Shown here piece by piece: positions 9,263-18,166 of a stretch of 64,000 bases of DNA. Numbering within the stretch: position 1 is the first letter of the stretch; each line of letters starts with the position of its first letter. The stretch comes from Yersinia kristensenii (lineage in GTDB: Bacteria > Pseudomonadota > Gammaproteobacteria > Enterobacterales > Enterobacteriaceae): assembly GCF_900460525.1 (NCBI RefSeq), contig NZ_UHIY01000001.1, forward strand, positions 2,852,001-2,916,000. Reading direction: 5' to 3'. The position numbers and the translations under genes are program-made. A model generated the notes under the pieces. The model ran no database searches, had not been told where the DNA came from, and saw only the letters and a list, made by a program, of their open reading frames with translations.

Positions 9263-9297
9263 GGATATTCTCCTGGTCTAAAAACGGCAAAAATAAA

Positions 9298-10041
9298 TTA
9301 CTTAGGTTCTACGCCGAACCATTTTTTATAAATTGCAGCGTAAGTGCCGTCTTCTTTCAGGGATTTCAGCGCTGCGTTCACTTTTTCACGCAGGTCACTG
9401 CCTTGTGGGAATGCTACACCATACTGTTGAGCTTTAATGGAGTCGCCCACGGCTTTGAACTGGCCATTACCGGCAGTTTTGATGAAGTAAAGGATGTTTG
9501 GTGTGTCATGCAACACCGCGTCAGCATTGCCAGTACCTAACTCCAAATAGGCATTATCAATATTTGGGAATTGGCGTAAGTCTTTGGTTTTGATGTTAGC
9601 TTTAGCGTAATCGACAGAGCCGGTGCCGCTTTTCACTGCCAGCACTTTGCCTGCAAGGTCAGCTTCGCCTTTGATGTCGTTGTTATTCGCTTTGACCATC
9701 ACCAGCAGGCCGCTGTTGTAATAGCCATCAGAGAAATCGACGGCTTTTTTACGTTCGTCGGTGATAGTGATCCCAGCCAGTGCCAGATCCACATTTTTGG
9801 TTTGCAACGCAGGAATGATGCCACTGAAATCCATTGGTTTCAGGGTGTATTTCAGATCCAGTTTTTTCGCGATGGCATCCCATAAGTCGATATCGAAACC
9901 GACGTATTTATCCCCTTGTTTGAACTCAAAAGGGACGAAAGCGGTGTCTGTGGCAACAATCAATTCTTTTTCTGCGGCGTGGGAGCTAACGGCAAAGGCC
10001 AGCGCGAGAGCGGCCAATGAAACTTTGACAAGTGACTTCAT
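9298..10041 (-). CDS. glnH: Glutamine-binding periplasmic protein GlnH
   Basis: A 247-residue periplasmic solute-binding protein. The signal peptide [22 protein letters not shown] is followed by the mature start [18 protein letters not shown]. The binding-protein family 3 signature [16 protein letters not shown] and the ligand-contacting [12 protein letters not shown] and HDTPN regions are present. ATG 10041 is chosen because it begins the signal peptide and has a GGAG-type site just upstream; the frame extends further but the extra residues are not protein-like. Upstream NtrC-type sites indicate nitrogen-limitation control, as in E. coli. Confidence 0.96.
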   Translation of the reverse strand: MKSLVKVSLAALALAFAVSSHAAEKELIVATDTAFVPFEFKQGDKYVGFDIDLWDAIAKKLDLKYTLKPMDFSGIIPALQTKNVDLALAGITITDERKKAVDFSDGYYNSGLLVMVKANNNDIKGEADLAGKVLAVKSGTGSVDYAKANIKTKDLRQFPNIDNAYLELGTGNADAVLHDTPNILYFIKTAGNGQFKAVGDSIKAQQYGVAFPQGSDLREKVNAALKSLKEDGTYAAIYKKWFGVEPK

Positions 10042-10167
10042 AAGTGGGAGTTCCTTTGTGCTTTTGTGGATATACCCTTTGTTGTCGATATTGCAGTCAA
10101 ACTGCAACCTCAATGACGTGGGGCATGGGGATCCATTTTTATGTTTCAGTGTGCAATATGAAAAAAA

Positions 10168-10174
10168 CGTGCCA
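10168..10174 (-). promoter_or_regulatory. Candidate sigma-54 -24 element upstream of glnH (imperfect promoter)
   Basis: On the minus strand TGGCACG lies about 130 bases before the glnH start, the expected place for glnHp2. The correctly spaced -12 GC (ten bases after GG) is not present; the next TTGC is 17 bases after the GG. The call therefore rests on the -24 element plus the NtrC-like sites about 75-120 bases further upstream. Confidence 0.4.
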
Positions 10175-10246
10175 GAAATGCAAGTTATTTAAAAATAGAG
10201 ACTTTTCTCTAAGTAATTAGTAGCCAAATACTTAGGCTGCAATCAC

Positions 10247-10295
10247 TGCACCAAATTGATACCCCAAAATGGTGCAAAAATATCATTTTGGTGCA
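10247..10295. promoter_or_regulatory. NtrC-type binding sites of the glnHPQ operon
   Basis: Three NtrC half-site motifs are visible: TGCACCAAA at 10247-10255, ATGGTGCA at 10269-10276 and TTTGGTGCA at 10287-10295. GCACCA and TGGTGC are the conserved halves of enterobacterial NtrC sites. Their distance from the putative -24 element (about 75-120 bp) resembles the E. coli glnHp2 arrangement. Confidence 0.65.
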
Positions 10296-10440
10296 ACCAT
10301 TCAATGGTTTACTTATTATTAACTATAGAGTCAATAATAAACAATCTATAGCTCACAGTCATGTAACAATATTGTTAACTGTATCGGATTTTGGTTTGAA
10401 AAAAGGAGCTGGGAGGGAAGTGAGGGGTTTTCTTCATCAA

Positions 10441-10462
10441 CAGAGCCGGATAACCGGCTCTG
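10441..10462. terminator. GC-rich hairpin between dps and glnH
   Basis: CAGAGCCGG-ATAA-CCGGCTCTG is a perfect 9-bp stem with a 4-base loop, about 80 bases after the dps stop on the minus strand. Neither side carries a long T-run, so it is probably the dps mRNA 3' end or a weak terminator. Confidence 0.5.
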
Positions 10463-10540
10463 TCTCATTTTCTTCAAATGACAGGAATGTTGACTGTTTT
10501 CAGTTAATCTTTTCCTGCGCTTTGAAATCTATCGGCGATA

Positions 10541-11053
10541 TTACCGCTGATCTTCAAGATTGGCTTCGAGGAACCACAGGAACTTATCCAGATCGCGTGA
10601 CGCAGCAGTAAACATATCCGCGCTATCTTCATCTTTGACTTCTGTGATGGCTTTGCGCACAAAGTTTGCCACCACACCATAGCGGTCTGCTAACTCTTTC
10701 AGATGATCTTGCACGCTATGAATACGAGTTGGATAGCTCTTCAATGGGGTTTTTTCAGTCACAAGCTGTGCTGTACCGAGTGCAATCCCCCCTAATTGAA
10801 CTGCGCGTTCTGCAAAAGTATCGAGGTGATCGTTAATGGCGGTGCGGAAACCATCCAGCATTTCGTGGACCGCAATAAAATTCGCCCCACGCATATTCCA
10901 GTGCGCTTGTTTGGTGATAAGTGACAGATCGATAAACTGAATAACCAGCTCATTTAATAGCTTAATCGTAAGCTCTTTTGTATGTTCATCAACGTCATTT
11001 CGTGTATAGATGAGTTCGGAAGATTTTGCTTTTACCAGTTTTGCTGTACTCAT
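10541..11053 (-). CDS. dps: DNA-binding ferritin-like protein Dps
   Basis: A 170-residue protein that starts [20 protein letters not shown], as in E. coli Dps (167 aa), with the lysine-rich N-terminal DNA-binding tail. The ferroxidase-site region [20 protein letters not shown] and [15 protein letters not shown] is intact. It oxidises Fe(II) with peroxide, stores iron as a dodecamer and condenses DNA in stationary phase. The start ATG 11053 is supported by homology and by an AGGGAT-type ribosome site. In E. coli dps is controlled by OxyR and RpoS; a perfect inverted repeat at 11239-11267 lies in the upstream region but does not match the OxyR spacing. Confidence 0.96.
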   Translation of the reverse strand: MSTAKLVKAKSSELIYTRNDVDEHTKELTIKLLNELVIQFIDLSLITKQAHWNMRGANFIAVHEMLDGFRTAINDHLDTFAERAVQLGGIALGTAQLVTEKTPLKSYPTRIHSVQDHLKELADRYGVVANFVRKAITEVKDEDSADMFTAASRDLDKFLWFLEANLEDQR

Positions 11054-11238
11054 AATAGGTATCCCTTTATTGAGTTGATTACCAATTTCTTCACCGCGAT
11101 AAGTATAACAAAGATATTTAATTTTGTAGGGCAGATAGTGCCTATCAATTAAATAGCTCATTGCTCAATGTGTTTTAAAGTGTCATTTAGTGTTTCATTA
11201 CTGAAATATTATCATTCTTATTATTGCGTCCAATCAAT

Positions 11239-11267
11239 AATACCTATTGGTATGATTTATAGGTATT
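11239..11267. promoter_or_regulatory. Perfect 9-bp inverted repeat upstream of dps
   Basis: AATACCTAT at 11239-11247 and ATAGGTATT at 11259-11267 are perfect inverted repeats separated by 11 bases. They lie in the 312-bp AT-rich gap between dps and tam, about 190 bases before the dps start. It could be an operator or, with the T-run after it, a terminator for a + strand transcript. No other gene is seen in this gap. Confidence 0.45.
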
Positions 11268-11365
11268 TTTTATTATAAATATAAATAGTTTTCTTCATTG
11301 ACTATTTTATTGTGCAATATTGTCCAGTATGCCGGAAAGTTAATTTAACCGGCATACTCAAAGGG

Positions 11366-12142
11366 TTATTGTCGTGCTCGGGCAACAATAAATAAGCGCG
11401 GAAACGCGAGTAAACGCCGGCCATCAACTTGTTGTAAATATGCTGCGTCAATAATGGCCAGATAATCTTGCAGGAAATCTAAACGCATAGATTCAGAAAG
11501 CGGCTCAAGAAAAGGGCGTAAACCGGTTGCGCGTAGCCAATCGACAATCGCCTGCGCCGAGGGCATAGGGTGATAATAGGTGGTGCGCCAGATGTCGACT
11601 TGCTCAGCATGAGGGGCCAGTAAATCATAATACTGATTGGCAGTGAGCACTTTTGCCCGCTCAGCGCCAGCCTCTTGTAGCGTTTGCTGCCATGGGCCGT
11701 TTTCGGCGACCTCCCGCATTGCCCTATGGCTGGGTTCATCAAGATTATCCGGCATCTGAACAGCCAATATTCCGTTGGCCGCCAGTTTAGAAAACAGATA
11801 AGGGAAGAGTTGCTGGTGGTCAGTGAGCCACTGTAACGATGCATTGGCATAAATCAGGTCTTGCGGCTCTGAAGGTTGCCACTGGCGGATATCGGTTTCG
11901 AGAAAAGCGCAATCAGGTAAGCGCTGTTGTGCACTGAGCAACATGGCTCGCGAATTATCAATGCCGACCAGCTGGGCATCAGGAAAACGCGCGTGCAGCA
12001 ATTGCGTAGAATTACCTGGCCCACAGCCTAAGTCACTGATACGCCGCGGTGCTGCTGCTTGAATATGTGCTAGCAGGTCGTGAGCGGGGCGGGTGCGTTC
12101 TGCTTCAAATTGGCGATATAAGTCAGGATCCCAGTCTTGCAT
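11366..12142 (-). CDS. tam: Trans-aconitate 2-methyltransferase
   Basis: A 258-residue SAM-dependent methyltransferase matching E. coli Tam (252 aa). It starts [20 protein letters not shown] and has the SAM motif [15 protein letters not shown] at about 40-55. Further matches are [32 protein letters not shown] and the ending [13 protein letters not shown]. The enzyme methyl-esterifies trans-aconitate, a toxic by-product of the TCA cycle that inhibits aconitase. ATG 12142 is preceded by GGAGG at the right spacing; a longer frame upstream overlaps the intergenic gap and is not used. Confidence 0.93.
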   Translation of the reverse strand: MQDWDPDLYRQFEAERTRPAHDLLAHIQAAAPRRISDLGCGPGNSTQLLHARFPDAQLVGIDNSRAMLLSAQQRLPDCAFLETDIRQWQPSEPQDLIYANASLQWLTDHQQLFPYLFSKLAANGILAVQMPDNLDEPSHRAMREVAENGPWQQTLQEAGAERAKVLTANQYYDLLAPHAEQVDIWRTTYYHPMPSAQAIVDWLRATGLRPFLEPLSESMRLDFLQDYLAIIDAAYLQQVDGRRLLAFPRLFIVARARQ

Positions 12143-12164
12143 ATGTGGCCTCCGATAGAAGAAA

Positions 12165-12830
12165 TTATAGATTTTGTAATGGTCCGCTGAATAAAACGGC
12201 ACCGGTGGGCTGGCCGGTGGGCGACCCGCCATGGGGCTCCAAACTGATTGCCAGTAATGAATGACCAGTTAACTGGTTTTCAGCCAGTGTCAATTGTGTT
12301 GGGCCTTGAGTATTTAATAATCCTAGCGAATGTGGCTTTCCACCAGTAGGAATACTCCATAATTCAAGGCTATTCGTGTCACTGATGGTGACCGGATTCA
12401 ATGGTGTTAATGTCAAACTGCGAGTCGATTTTTCCAGACTGACTACCCATTGGCTACTTTGCTGACTATTGGATAATACGGCCACGGGGGTGGTCACCGG
12501 GGATTCGACCAATAAACGCGGAATGAGCAATATTGCCGCAAGGCCCGCGGCGACAGCCCAGCCGACATAAGACCAAGGGTTTCGTTTAATATGGCGGACA
12601 TTGAGAGGCGGTAATTGTAACTCGAGCCGCTTCCAAACAAGCTCCGGGGGCTCTAAAGGCGCGAGCTGATTATCGAGTTGAGTAAACAAGCTTTGCCAAC
12701 TGGCAACATCCGCCGCCAGTCGTGGATCTCGGCGGATTCTGCGCTCAAAACGCATCCGAGCCAGTCCGCGCAGAGTGCCCAACGCATACTCTGCGGCTAG
12801 GGCTGAGTCATATTCGCGTCTGTTTTTCAT
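12165..12830 (-). CDS. Anti-sigma factor, RskA/anti-sigma-K family
   Basis: A 221-residue predicted inner-membrane protein. The cytoplasmic N-terminus [21 protein letters not shown] is the sigma-binding signature of the RskA family. One transmembrane helix ([20 protein letters not shown]) lies at about residues 92-112. The periplasmic C-terminal domain contains [18 protein letters not shown] and ends [10 protein letters not shown], both typical of the RskA beta domain. The start ATG overlaps the stop of the upstream sigma gene (ATGA), so the two are translationally coupled. It presumably holds the ECF sigma factor inactive until proteolysis releases it. The inducing signal is unknown. Confidence 0.88.
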   Translation of the reverse strand: MKNRREYDSALAAEYALGTLRGLARMRFERRIRRDPRLAADVASWQSLFTQLDNQLAPLEPPELVWKRLELQLPPLNVRHIKRNPWSYVGWAVAAGLAAILLIPRLLVESPVTTPVAVLSNSQQSSQWVVSLEKSTRSLTLTPLNPVTISDTNSLELWSIPTGGKPHSLGLLNTQGPTQLTLAENQLTGHSLLAISLEPHGGSPTGQPTGAVLFSGPLQNL

Positions 12831-13381
12831 AAGCCTACACAGCCTTTGAGGTGATCCAGGGCACGACGTATCCAACTTTTTATTGTACCCAGTGGTTGCT
12901 GTAAATGAGCCGAGATTTCCCCGTGAGAAAGTCCCTGATAATAAGCCAGCATAATACTTTGCCGCTGCTCGGCCGGTAGATGTGCCAGACAGTCAGCCAG
13001 CTGCTTAGCTTCCGTGTCTTGCTGCAATTTTGCCAGAGGTGTCAGCGAGTTATCGGTGAGAGAATCGGTTTCGGCATCGTCCAGTCTTTGCAGGCGATTA
13101 TCACTGCCTCGCATCAGATCGATAGCCCGGTGACGCACGATATGGGTCAACCAGGTCAGTGGCGCGCTGAGTTGCGCATTGTAATGACTCGCTCGGTTCC
13201 AGACCGTGAGGAAACTGTCGTGTAACACTTCTTCTGCCCGGGCATGGCTACGCAACATGCGAAAGGCGACGGCAAATAATCGAGGGGAAGTCAGCCGGTA
13301 AAGCTGTTCAAAAGCGGACTGATCGCCTTGAGCAATCGCATCGATCAGTCCAATCTGTTGTTCCAGAGAACATTCATTCAT
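12827..13381 (-). CDS. ECF sigma factor, SigK-like
   Basis: A 184-residue sigma-70 family ECF factor. Region 2 is seen at about 18-85 (AFEQLYRLTSPRLFAVAFRM, VLHDSFLTVWNRA, LTWLTHIVRHRAIDLMRG). Region 4 is seen at about 125-180 (CLAHLPAEQRQSIMLAYYQG, GTIKSWIRRALDHLKGC). There is no region 1 or 3, as usual for ECF factors. It should direct RNA polymerase to its own operon and perhaps few others. It is the middle gene of a fasciclin-sigma-anti-sigma operon, the arrangement also known from SigK/RskA/MPB70-type systems in other phyla. Confidence 0.9.
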   Translation of the reverse strand: MNECSLEQQIGLIDAIAQGDQSAFEQLYRLTSPRLFAVAFRMLRSHARAEEVLHDSFLTVWNRASHYNAQLSAPLTWLTHIVRHRAIDLMRGSDNRLQRLDDAETDSLTDNSLTPLAKLQQDTEAKQLADCLAHLPAEQRQSIMLAYYQGLSHGEISAHLQQPLGTIKSWIRRALDHLKGCVGL

Positions 13382-13441
13382 GTGCCAATCCCTAAAAAAC
13401 CGTCAGATGCAGTGAGAGACTGCACCCAGTATAGACGGGTT

Positions 13442-14002
13442 TTATTTAGGCATCAGGACTGTATCAATCACATCGATCACACCATTTTTCTGTTGTACAT
13501 CATAGGTACTGATATTGGCGATGTTACCTTTGCTATCTTTAAGCTGAATATTATGTGGCCCATTATTCATAATCCATAATGGCTGGCCGTTGACAGTTTT
13601 CAGCTCAGCCGTCCCGCCACCGGCTTTAATTTTACTCTCCAGCTGTTTCATATCGTACTTCCCGGCTACCACGTGATAGGTCAGGATTTGGGTGAGCAGG
13701 GCTTTATTTTCTGGTTTGATCAAATTTTCAACCGTACCGGCGGGCAATTTTGCAAACGCGGCGTTGGTGGGCGCGAACACAGTAAATGGCCCGCTACTCT
13801 GTAGGGTATCAACCAGCCCCGCAGCTTTAACCGCGGTAACCAAAGTGGTGTGATCTTTGGAGTTCACGGCATTCTCAATAATATTTTTGCTTGGGAGCAT
13901 AGATGCGCCTCCCACCATGACCGTGTCGGACATCATGGCGGCCATAGAAACACTGCTGAAGACTAAGGCAGCACAAATAGCGGTACCAATGAGCGTTTTC
14001 AT
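13442..14002 (-). CDS. Secreted fasciclin (FAS1) domain protein
   Basis: A 186-residue protein with a Sec signal peptide (MKTLIGTAICAALVFSSVSMA). A single FAS1 domain spans about 38-186, marked by LVTAVKAAGLVDTLQSSGPF, TVFAPTNAAFAKLPAGTV and ILTYHVVAGKY, ending in GVIDVIDTVLMP. FAS1 domains mediate adhesion or extracellular contacts. It is the first gene of the operon with the SigK-like sigma factor (60-bp gap), so it is probably a principal target of that sigma. A GAATACATT-type ribosome site precedes ATG 14002 at short distance. Confidence 0.9.
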   Translation of the reverse strand: MKTLIGTAICAALVFSSVSMAAMMSDTVMVGGASMLPSKNIIENAVNSKDHTTLVTAVKAAGLVDTLQSSGPFTVFAPTNAAFAKLPAGTVENLIKPENKALLTQILTYHVVAGKYDMKQLESKIKAGGGTAELKTVNGQPLWIMNNGPHNIQLKDSKGNIANISTYDVQQKNGVIDVIDTVLMPK

Positions 14003-14102
14003 AATGTATTCCTTTTAGGTGAATTGAGGTGAAGCTTGGCCTCACATCTACCTATACGAATCAACCGGGTATTTGGATGCAAAAAAAATGAAAAATAATC
14101 AA

Positions 14103-14139
14103 TAAAAAACGCCAGCCCGCGGAATGACTGGGCTGGCGT
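14103..14139 (-). terminator. Rho-independent terminator after the GNAT gene
   Basis: ACGCCAGCCC (14109-14118) pairs with GGGCTGGCGT (14130-14139). On the minus strand the stem is followed by TTTTTT (14103-14108). It lies 34 bases after the acetyltransferase stop. Confidence 0.88.
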
Positions 14140-14172
14140 ACACGATAAAGTTTATCTGGAGGGAACTGAGTG

Positions 14173-14670
14173 TCAGCTCTGATGAGAAACCAGTGCTCGA
14201 TGCATAACATAGGCATCCACATAACCCAATTGGCTGTGGTGAAATGCAGCTGGCAGTGTGGCGAGAATTTCAAAACCTAGCTTTTGCCATAGGGCAACCG
14301 CGAGAGTATTGGTGCTGACTACAAAGTTAAATTGTATGGCCCGATAACCGAGTTCTGTCGCCTGTTCAATACAATGGACGCCAAGTGCTTTGCCAATGCC
14401 CAGACCGCGTGCATTGCCATCGACCATAAAGGAGGCATTCGCGACATGATTACCCAGGCCGCGCTGGTTATCGATTAATTTATACATACCGACGATTTGT
14501 CCCTCATGCAGGGCCACCCAGCAACGCACTCCTTTGCCAAACCAGTAATCATAAGCATCTTGTTCGGGGGTATCCGGGGTGAACACATAGGTGTCACCGC
14601 TACTGATTACCGTCTGAAACAGTGGCCAAATTTCAGCAAAATCGGCTGTTGTTGCAATTCTGATTTCCAT
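14173..14670 (-). CDS. GNAT-family N-acetyltransferase
   Basis: A 165-residue GNAT protein starting MEIRIATTADFAEIWPLFQ. Acetyl-CoA binding motif A appears as VDGNARGLGIGKALGVHCI (the R/Q-x-x-G-x-G/A pyrophosphate loop), followed by FNFVVSTNTLAVALWQKLGF, the usual motif B. Substrate unknown; the family acetylates small amines or protein termini. ATG 14670 has an AGGAA site. It follows rhtA by only 13 bases on the same strand, so the two genes form an operon. Confidence 0.85.
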   Translation of the reverse strand: MEIRIATTADFAEIWPLFQTVISSGDTYVFTPDTPEQDAYDYWFGKGVRCWVALHEGQIVGMYKLIDNQRGLGNHVANASFMVDGNARGLGIGKALGVHCIEQATELGYRAIQFNFVVSTNTLAVALWQKLGFEILATLPAAFHHSQLGYVDAYVMHRALVSHQS

Positions 14671-14683
14671 ATGTGGTTCCTGT

Positions 14684-15571
14684 TCAAGCAATTTTGTCAA
14701 TCTGCGGTTTAGGTTTGATGGTGAGAGTCGCGCCGATGGAGGCACTGATAATGGATGCCAGAGCCAGCCATTGAATGAATGTCAGATGTTCATTTAAGAA
14801 TACCAGCCCTGACACCGCCGCTAAGGCTGGCTCTAAACTCATCAATGTGCCGAATGTTCGAGTGGGCAAACGGGTCAGTGCGACCATTTCAAGTGAGTAA
14901 GGTAATGCCGTTGACAGAATGGCCACAGCTAATGCTACTGGCAGAATGGCAGGGCTGAACAGTGCCATACCGTTATAAGCTACGCCAATCGGGCAGAAAA
15001 TTATCGCGGCAATCAGGGAGCCAATTGCTACGGTACCCGGCCCATGGTCACCACCGGCTTTTTGCCCCGAAACAATATAAAGCGCCCAGCAGACTCCGGC
15101 ACCCAGAGCACAAGCTGCTCCAAATAGATCAATGGTTCCGATGCTGTTTCCCAGAGGTAACAGGAACCATAGGCCCAAAATAGCCAGCCCCACCCAGATA
15201 AAATCGACTGGGCGGCGCGAAGAGAGCATGGCGACGGCCAGCGGGCCGGTAAATTCTAACGCGACGGCAATACCTAATGGCACGGTTTTCAATGACAGGT
15301 AAAAAAGGAAATTCATCCCACCCAAGGTAATCCCATAAATCAATAAGGGTAACCGGCTACCCGCTTCAAACCGCATCCGCCAGGGTTTAAAAATAATAAA
15401 CAGAATCAGCGTGCCGATACCCAGTCGCAATGACGTTATCCCCTGAGCGCCGACCAGCGGGAATAGGCTTTTCGCCAATGATGCGCCACTTTGTATTGAG
15501 ATCATGGCGATCACGAGCAAAAGAATTGGGAGTAACGGGAGTGAATGTTTGGAAGAAGGAGACAAGGACAT
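14684..15571 (-). CDS. rhtA: Threonine/homoserine exporter RhtA
   Basis: A 295-residue, ten-helix inner-membrane protein of the EamA/DMT family, the same length as E. coli RhtA. Matching landmarks are IQSGASLAKSLFPLVGAQG near the N-terminus, FKPWRMRF, GGMNFLFYLSLKTVPLGIAV, SSRRPVDFIW and STALPYSLEMVALTRLP. It exports threonine, homoserine and related amino acids. ATG 15571 fits homology and has AAGGA upstream; the 81 extra residues of the longer open frame are AT-rich and unlike protein. The dps...rhtA-ompX neighbourhood is conserved with E. coli. Confidence 0.93.
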   Translation of the reverse strand: MSLSPSSKHSLPLLPILLLVIAMISIQSGASLAKSLFPLVGAQGITSLRLGIGTLILFIIFKPWRMRFEAGSRLPLLIYGITLGGMNFLFYLSLKTVPLGIAVALEFTGPLAVAMLSSRRPVDFIWVGLAILGLWFLLPLGNSIGTIDLFGAACALGAGVCWALYIVSGQKAGGDHGPGTVAIGSLIAAIIFCPIGVAYNGMALFSPAILPVALAVAILSTALPYSLEMVALTRLPTRTFGTLMSLEPALAAVSGLVFLNEHLTFIQWLALASIISASIGATLTIKPKPQIDKIA

Positions 15572-15916
15572 CCTTTTGAGCCTCAAAGAAATAGAGTAGA
15601 TATCAATTCTGGTCAGTGTAAATGAAATGTCGGTTAAGTGTTTAAAAATTACCGATGGACATAAAAATGACGAAGAAAAAGATGAAATAAATAAATATTT
15701 TCTAATGTTGCTTATTTTTAATACTGTTTTTGATGTTTTATTGAACTGGGTAATTAAGAATAGTCTGGAATAGGTTTTGGTGATGAATGTCACAAAATGG
15801 GGTAGAATACCCAAAATTCGTAAACGTATTAGTAAGATAGAAGATACTTGAAACTCTTTGTTACACCAAATAAATGATTAGACAATCATTGGTGGGCAGA
15901 GTTTCATACTATTTTT

Positions 15917-15925
15917 TGTTATAAT
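15917..15925 (+). promoter_or_regulatory. Extended -10 promoter candidate for ompX
   Basis: TGTTATAAT is an extended -10 element 50 bases before the ompX start. No good -35 is present at 17 bases, which extended -10 promoters can tolerate. The rest of the 403-bp gap between rhtA and ompX is AT-rich with no other gene visible. Confidence 0.45.
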
Positions 15926-15974
15926 TTCATCGTATTCAGGTTTCATCTAATAATTTGCGTTTTTCGAGGTGGTT

Positions 15975-16502
15975 ATGAATAAAATTGCATGTCTTTCAGC
16001 TGTAGCAGCTTGTGTATTAGCAGTGACCGCAGGGTCAGCCTTTGCAGGTCAAAGCACCGTTTCTGGTGGTTATGCCCAGAGCGATTACCAAGGTGTTGCT
16101 AACAAATCTTCAGGCTTCAACCTGAAGTACCGTTACGAGTGGAGCGATTCCCAACTGGGCTACATCACCTCTTTCACTCACACTGAAAAAAGCAGCTTCG
16201 GTGACAGCGCATCTGTATACAATAAAGCACAATACAACGCGATCACTGGTGGCCCAGCTTACCGTATCAACGATTGGGCTAGTGTTTATGGCTTGGTAGG
16301 TGTGGGTTATGGCCGTTTCAGCCAGAACTACCCAACGTCTCCTAGCGACAAAAACAGCACCAGCGATTACGGCTTCACTTATGGTGCAGGCCTGCAGTTC
16401 AACCCAATGCAAAATGTTGCCTTTGACGTTTCTTACGAGCAAAGCCGCATTCGTAGCGTTGACGTCGGCACTTGGGTTGCTGGCGTAGGTTACACTTTCT
16501 AA
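15975..16502 (+). CDS. ompX: Outer-membrane protein OmpX (Ail/Lom family)
   Basis: A 175-residue outer-membrane eight-strand beta barrel. The signal peptide MNKIACLSAVAACVLAVTAG ends before GQSTVSGGYAQSDYQG. Family signatures include GFNLKYRYEW, SVYGLVGVGYGRF and the final strand ending GVGYTF with a C-terminal Phe, the BamA recognition signal. OmpX-type proteins affect adhesion, complement interaction and envelope stress. Position after rhtA matches E. coli ompX. ATG 15975 is chosen over an in-frame GTG six bases earlier because it begins the signal peptide and follows GAGGTGG. Confidence 0.95.
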   Translation: MNKIACLSAVAACVLAVTAGSAFAGQSTVSGGYAQSDYQGVANKSSGFNLKYRYEWSDSQLGYITSFTHTEKSSFGDSASVYNKAQYNAITGGPAYRINDWASVYGLVGVGYGRFSQNYPTSPSDKNSTSDYGFTYGAGLQFNPMQNVAFDVSYEQSRIRSVDVGTWVAGVGYTF

Positions 16503-16556
16503 GCAACGGCTTAGGATAATCAGCATTCATCTCTAACGGTGAATTCTGTATTGAGA

Positions 16557-16582
16557 AAATCCGCTTTCGAGCGGATTTTTTT
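16557..16582 (+). terminator. Rho-independent terminator of ompX
   Basis: AAAATCCGCTTTCGAGCGGATTTTTTT: 5-7 bp GC-containing stem (TCCGC/GCGGA plus A/T pairs), short loop and a run of seven T. Confidence 0.9.
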
Positions 16583-17227
16583 CGTCTGTAATAGCTGTAT
16601 TTCTTGAAAAGAGACGAAAGATTATCTGACGATTTTTTCCTAATCTATAATTAAATCAATAAGTTGTTTTAGATTTAAGAGATGGGGTGAGCCAGAAAGG
16701 CAATTCCATCCTCCATGTATTCATAGAATATTAAGTTTTGCTGCTATATTTCCCCAGTACAGTTATCCAGTAATAGATAACATCCTTATATAGAAATTCA
16801 ATTTTGTTGAATAGCCATTCTCTACCATTCACAATGGATTTTTGAATTAAAATTTAGTTCATTGTGATATTTAAGATGTTATTAAATATACAGTATAAGG
16901 TGATGAGAACGGCAGTTTTAACATAAAACCGAAATGGGACACTACATTCACACATTGAAAGGGCCATTAACACTATAAACCCCCCGCTATTACTAATAAA
17001 AAAATCTTATTTTAAATATGTAAAAACAAGACATTAACCCGGTTACTGTTTCGGCGTGACAACGTAATTTACTGGTAAAAAGGGAATAATATGACACACT
17101 ATTGCTGGCCCTGATTGACAGTCATTATTTCTGCCGAGATTTACATGTCAAACTGGGTAGTAAGAAAATGTGATTATAAAACAGTTGGTTACTATAAAGC
17201 AGATGACTATAAAAATAGGTTGTAATC
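16583..17227. other. 645-bp AT-rich intergenic region, no gene assigned
   Basis: Between the ompX terminator and the CDF gene no credible open frame is present on the + strand. A minus-strand open frame at 17125-17709 overlaps the CDF gene and is a shadow. A seven-codon ORF with a ribosome-like AAAAAGGG before ATG lies at 17091-17114, too short to support. The stretch may hide a small RNA, but I see no recognisable one. Confidence 0.4.
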
Positions 17228-18166
17228 ATGACGACACACAGTGGACAGGTAGCACCGATGCTGCATGATACTAAACTTGAACAGCAGATTTTACGACGTT
17301 CGATTTTTTGTACTTTATTCATTGCTACTATGGGGATTGTTTTTGGTATCGTCTGCGGTTCGATGTCGATAATTTTCGATGGTATGTTTTCTGCTTTAGA
17401 CGCAGGAATGTGCAGTTTATCTCTATTAGTCTCCCGATTGTTGGGCCAACCGAATAGTCGACGTTTCCAATATGGTTTCTGGCATGTTGAACCTCTGGTA
17501 TTGGCTTTCAATGGCAGCTTACTGGCCTTCCTCTGTTTATATGCTTTTGTTAACGCTATTAAAGGTATTATTGATGGCGGTCGCGAGCTAGAGCTGGGTT
17601 GGGCAATAGTATATGCTCTGGTGGTCAGCATTTTCTGTTTTACTATCTTCCTAAAGCAGCGTCGTTTAAATAAACGTGTTAAGTCTGAGTTAATCGCATT
17701 GGATACCAAAAGTTGGCTGATGTCGGCGTGTATCAGCTCGGCTTTATTAGTGGCCTTTTTGCTTTCCTGGAGTATGGAAGGTACCCGTTATGAGCATTTG
17801 ATTGTTTATACTGACCCTGCCGTATTGGCTCTGTTAACTCTGATATTGATACCTGTTCCGATAAAAACCGTCATTGCAGCTGTCCGTGAAGTATTACAAA
17901 TGACACCGGATACACTGGATGCCTCCATGGAAAATATAATGGATAAGCTAATGGCGAAATATCAATTTATCGATTATTCGCATTATGCGACTCGTATTGG
18001 GCGGGGGTTATTTGTTGAGATTCATGTGGTTATTCCACCAGAAATGGAAAACAGCGGTGTACCTTATTTCGACAAAATTCGTGAAGAGATATCCCATGCT
18101 ATTGGTGAGCCTGGCCCACATCGCTGGCTAACCATCTCGTTTACCCGAAATCCAAAGTGGCTATAG
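17228..18166 (+). CDS. Cation diffusion facilitator (CDF) family transporter
   Basis: A 312-residue inner-membrane protein with six predicted helices and a cytoplasmic C-terminal domain. CDF hallmarks are IIFDGMFSALDAGMCSLSLL in TM2 (Asp-x4-Asp site), HVEPLVLAF in the following helix, and the TM5 region YTDPAVLALL with its Asp. The C-terminal part (about 215-310) is the alpha-beta cytoplasmic dimerisation domain. CDF proteins export Zn, Fe, Mn, Co or Ni by proton antiport; this member differs from ZitB/FieF in lacking histidine-rich loops and its metal cannot be inferred. It is a single-gene unit with only a weak ribosome site before ATG 17228. Confidence 0.85.
   Translation: MTTHSGQVAPMLHDTKLEQQILRRSIFCTLFIATMGIVFGIVCGSMSIIFDGMFSALDAGMCSLSLLVSRLLGQPNSRRFQYGFWHVEPLVLAFNGSLLAFLCLYAFVNAIKGIIDGGRELELGWAIVYALVVSIFCFTIFLKQRRLNKRVKSELIALDTKSWLMSACISSALLVAFLLSWSMEGTRYEHLIVYTDPAVLALLTLILIPVPIKTVIAAVREVLQMTPDTLDASMENIMDKLMAKYQFIDYSHYATRIGRGLFVEIHVVIPPEMENSGVPYFDKIREEISHAIGEPGPHRWLTISFTRNPKWL

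Noticed and set aside
14745..15814. Longer N-terminus for RhtA from 15814
   Set aside because: The extra 81 residues are AT-rich, lack homology to E. coli RhtA and ATG 15571 has a ribosome site and the correct length.
17091..17114. Seven-codon ORF (MTHYCWP) with a weak ribosome site before the CDF gene
   Set aside because: Too short to distinguish from chance; no attenuator hairpin seen after it.
17125..17709. Minus-strand ORF of 194 codons opposite the CDF transporter gene
   Set aside because: It is a shadow of a clear CDF gene, is Ser/Arg/Pro rich and has no family pattern.
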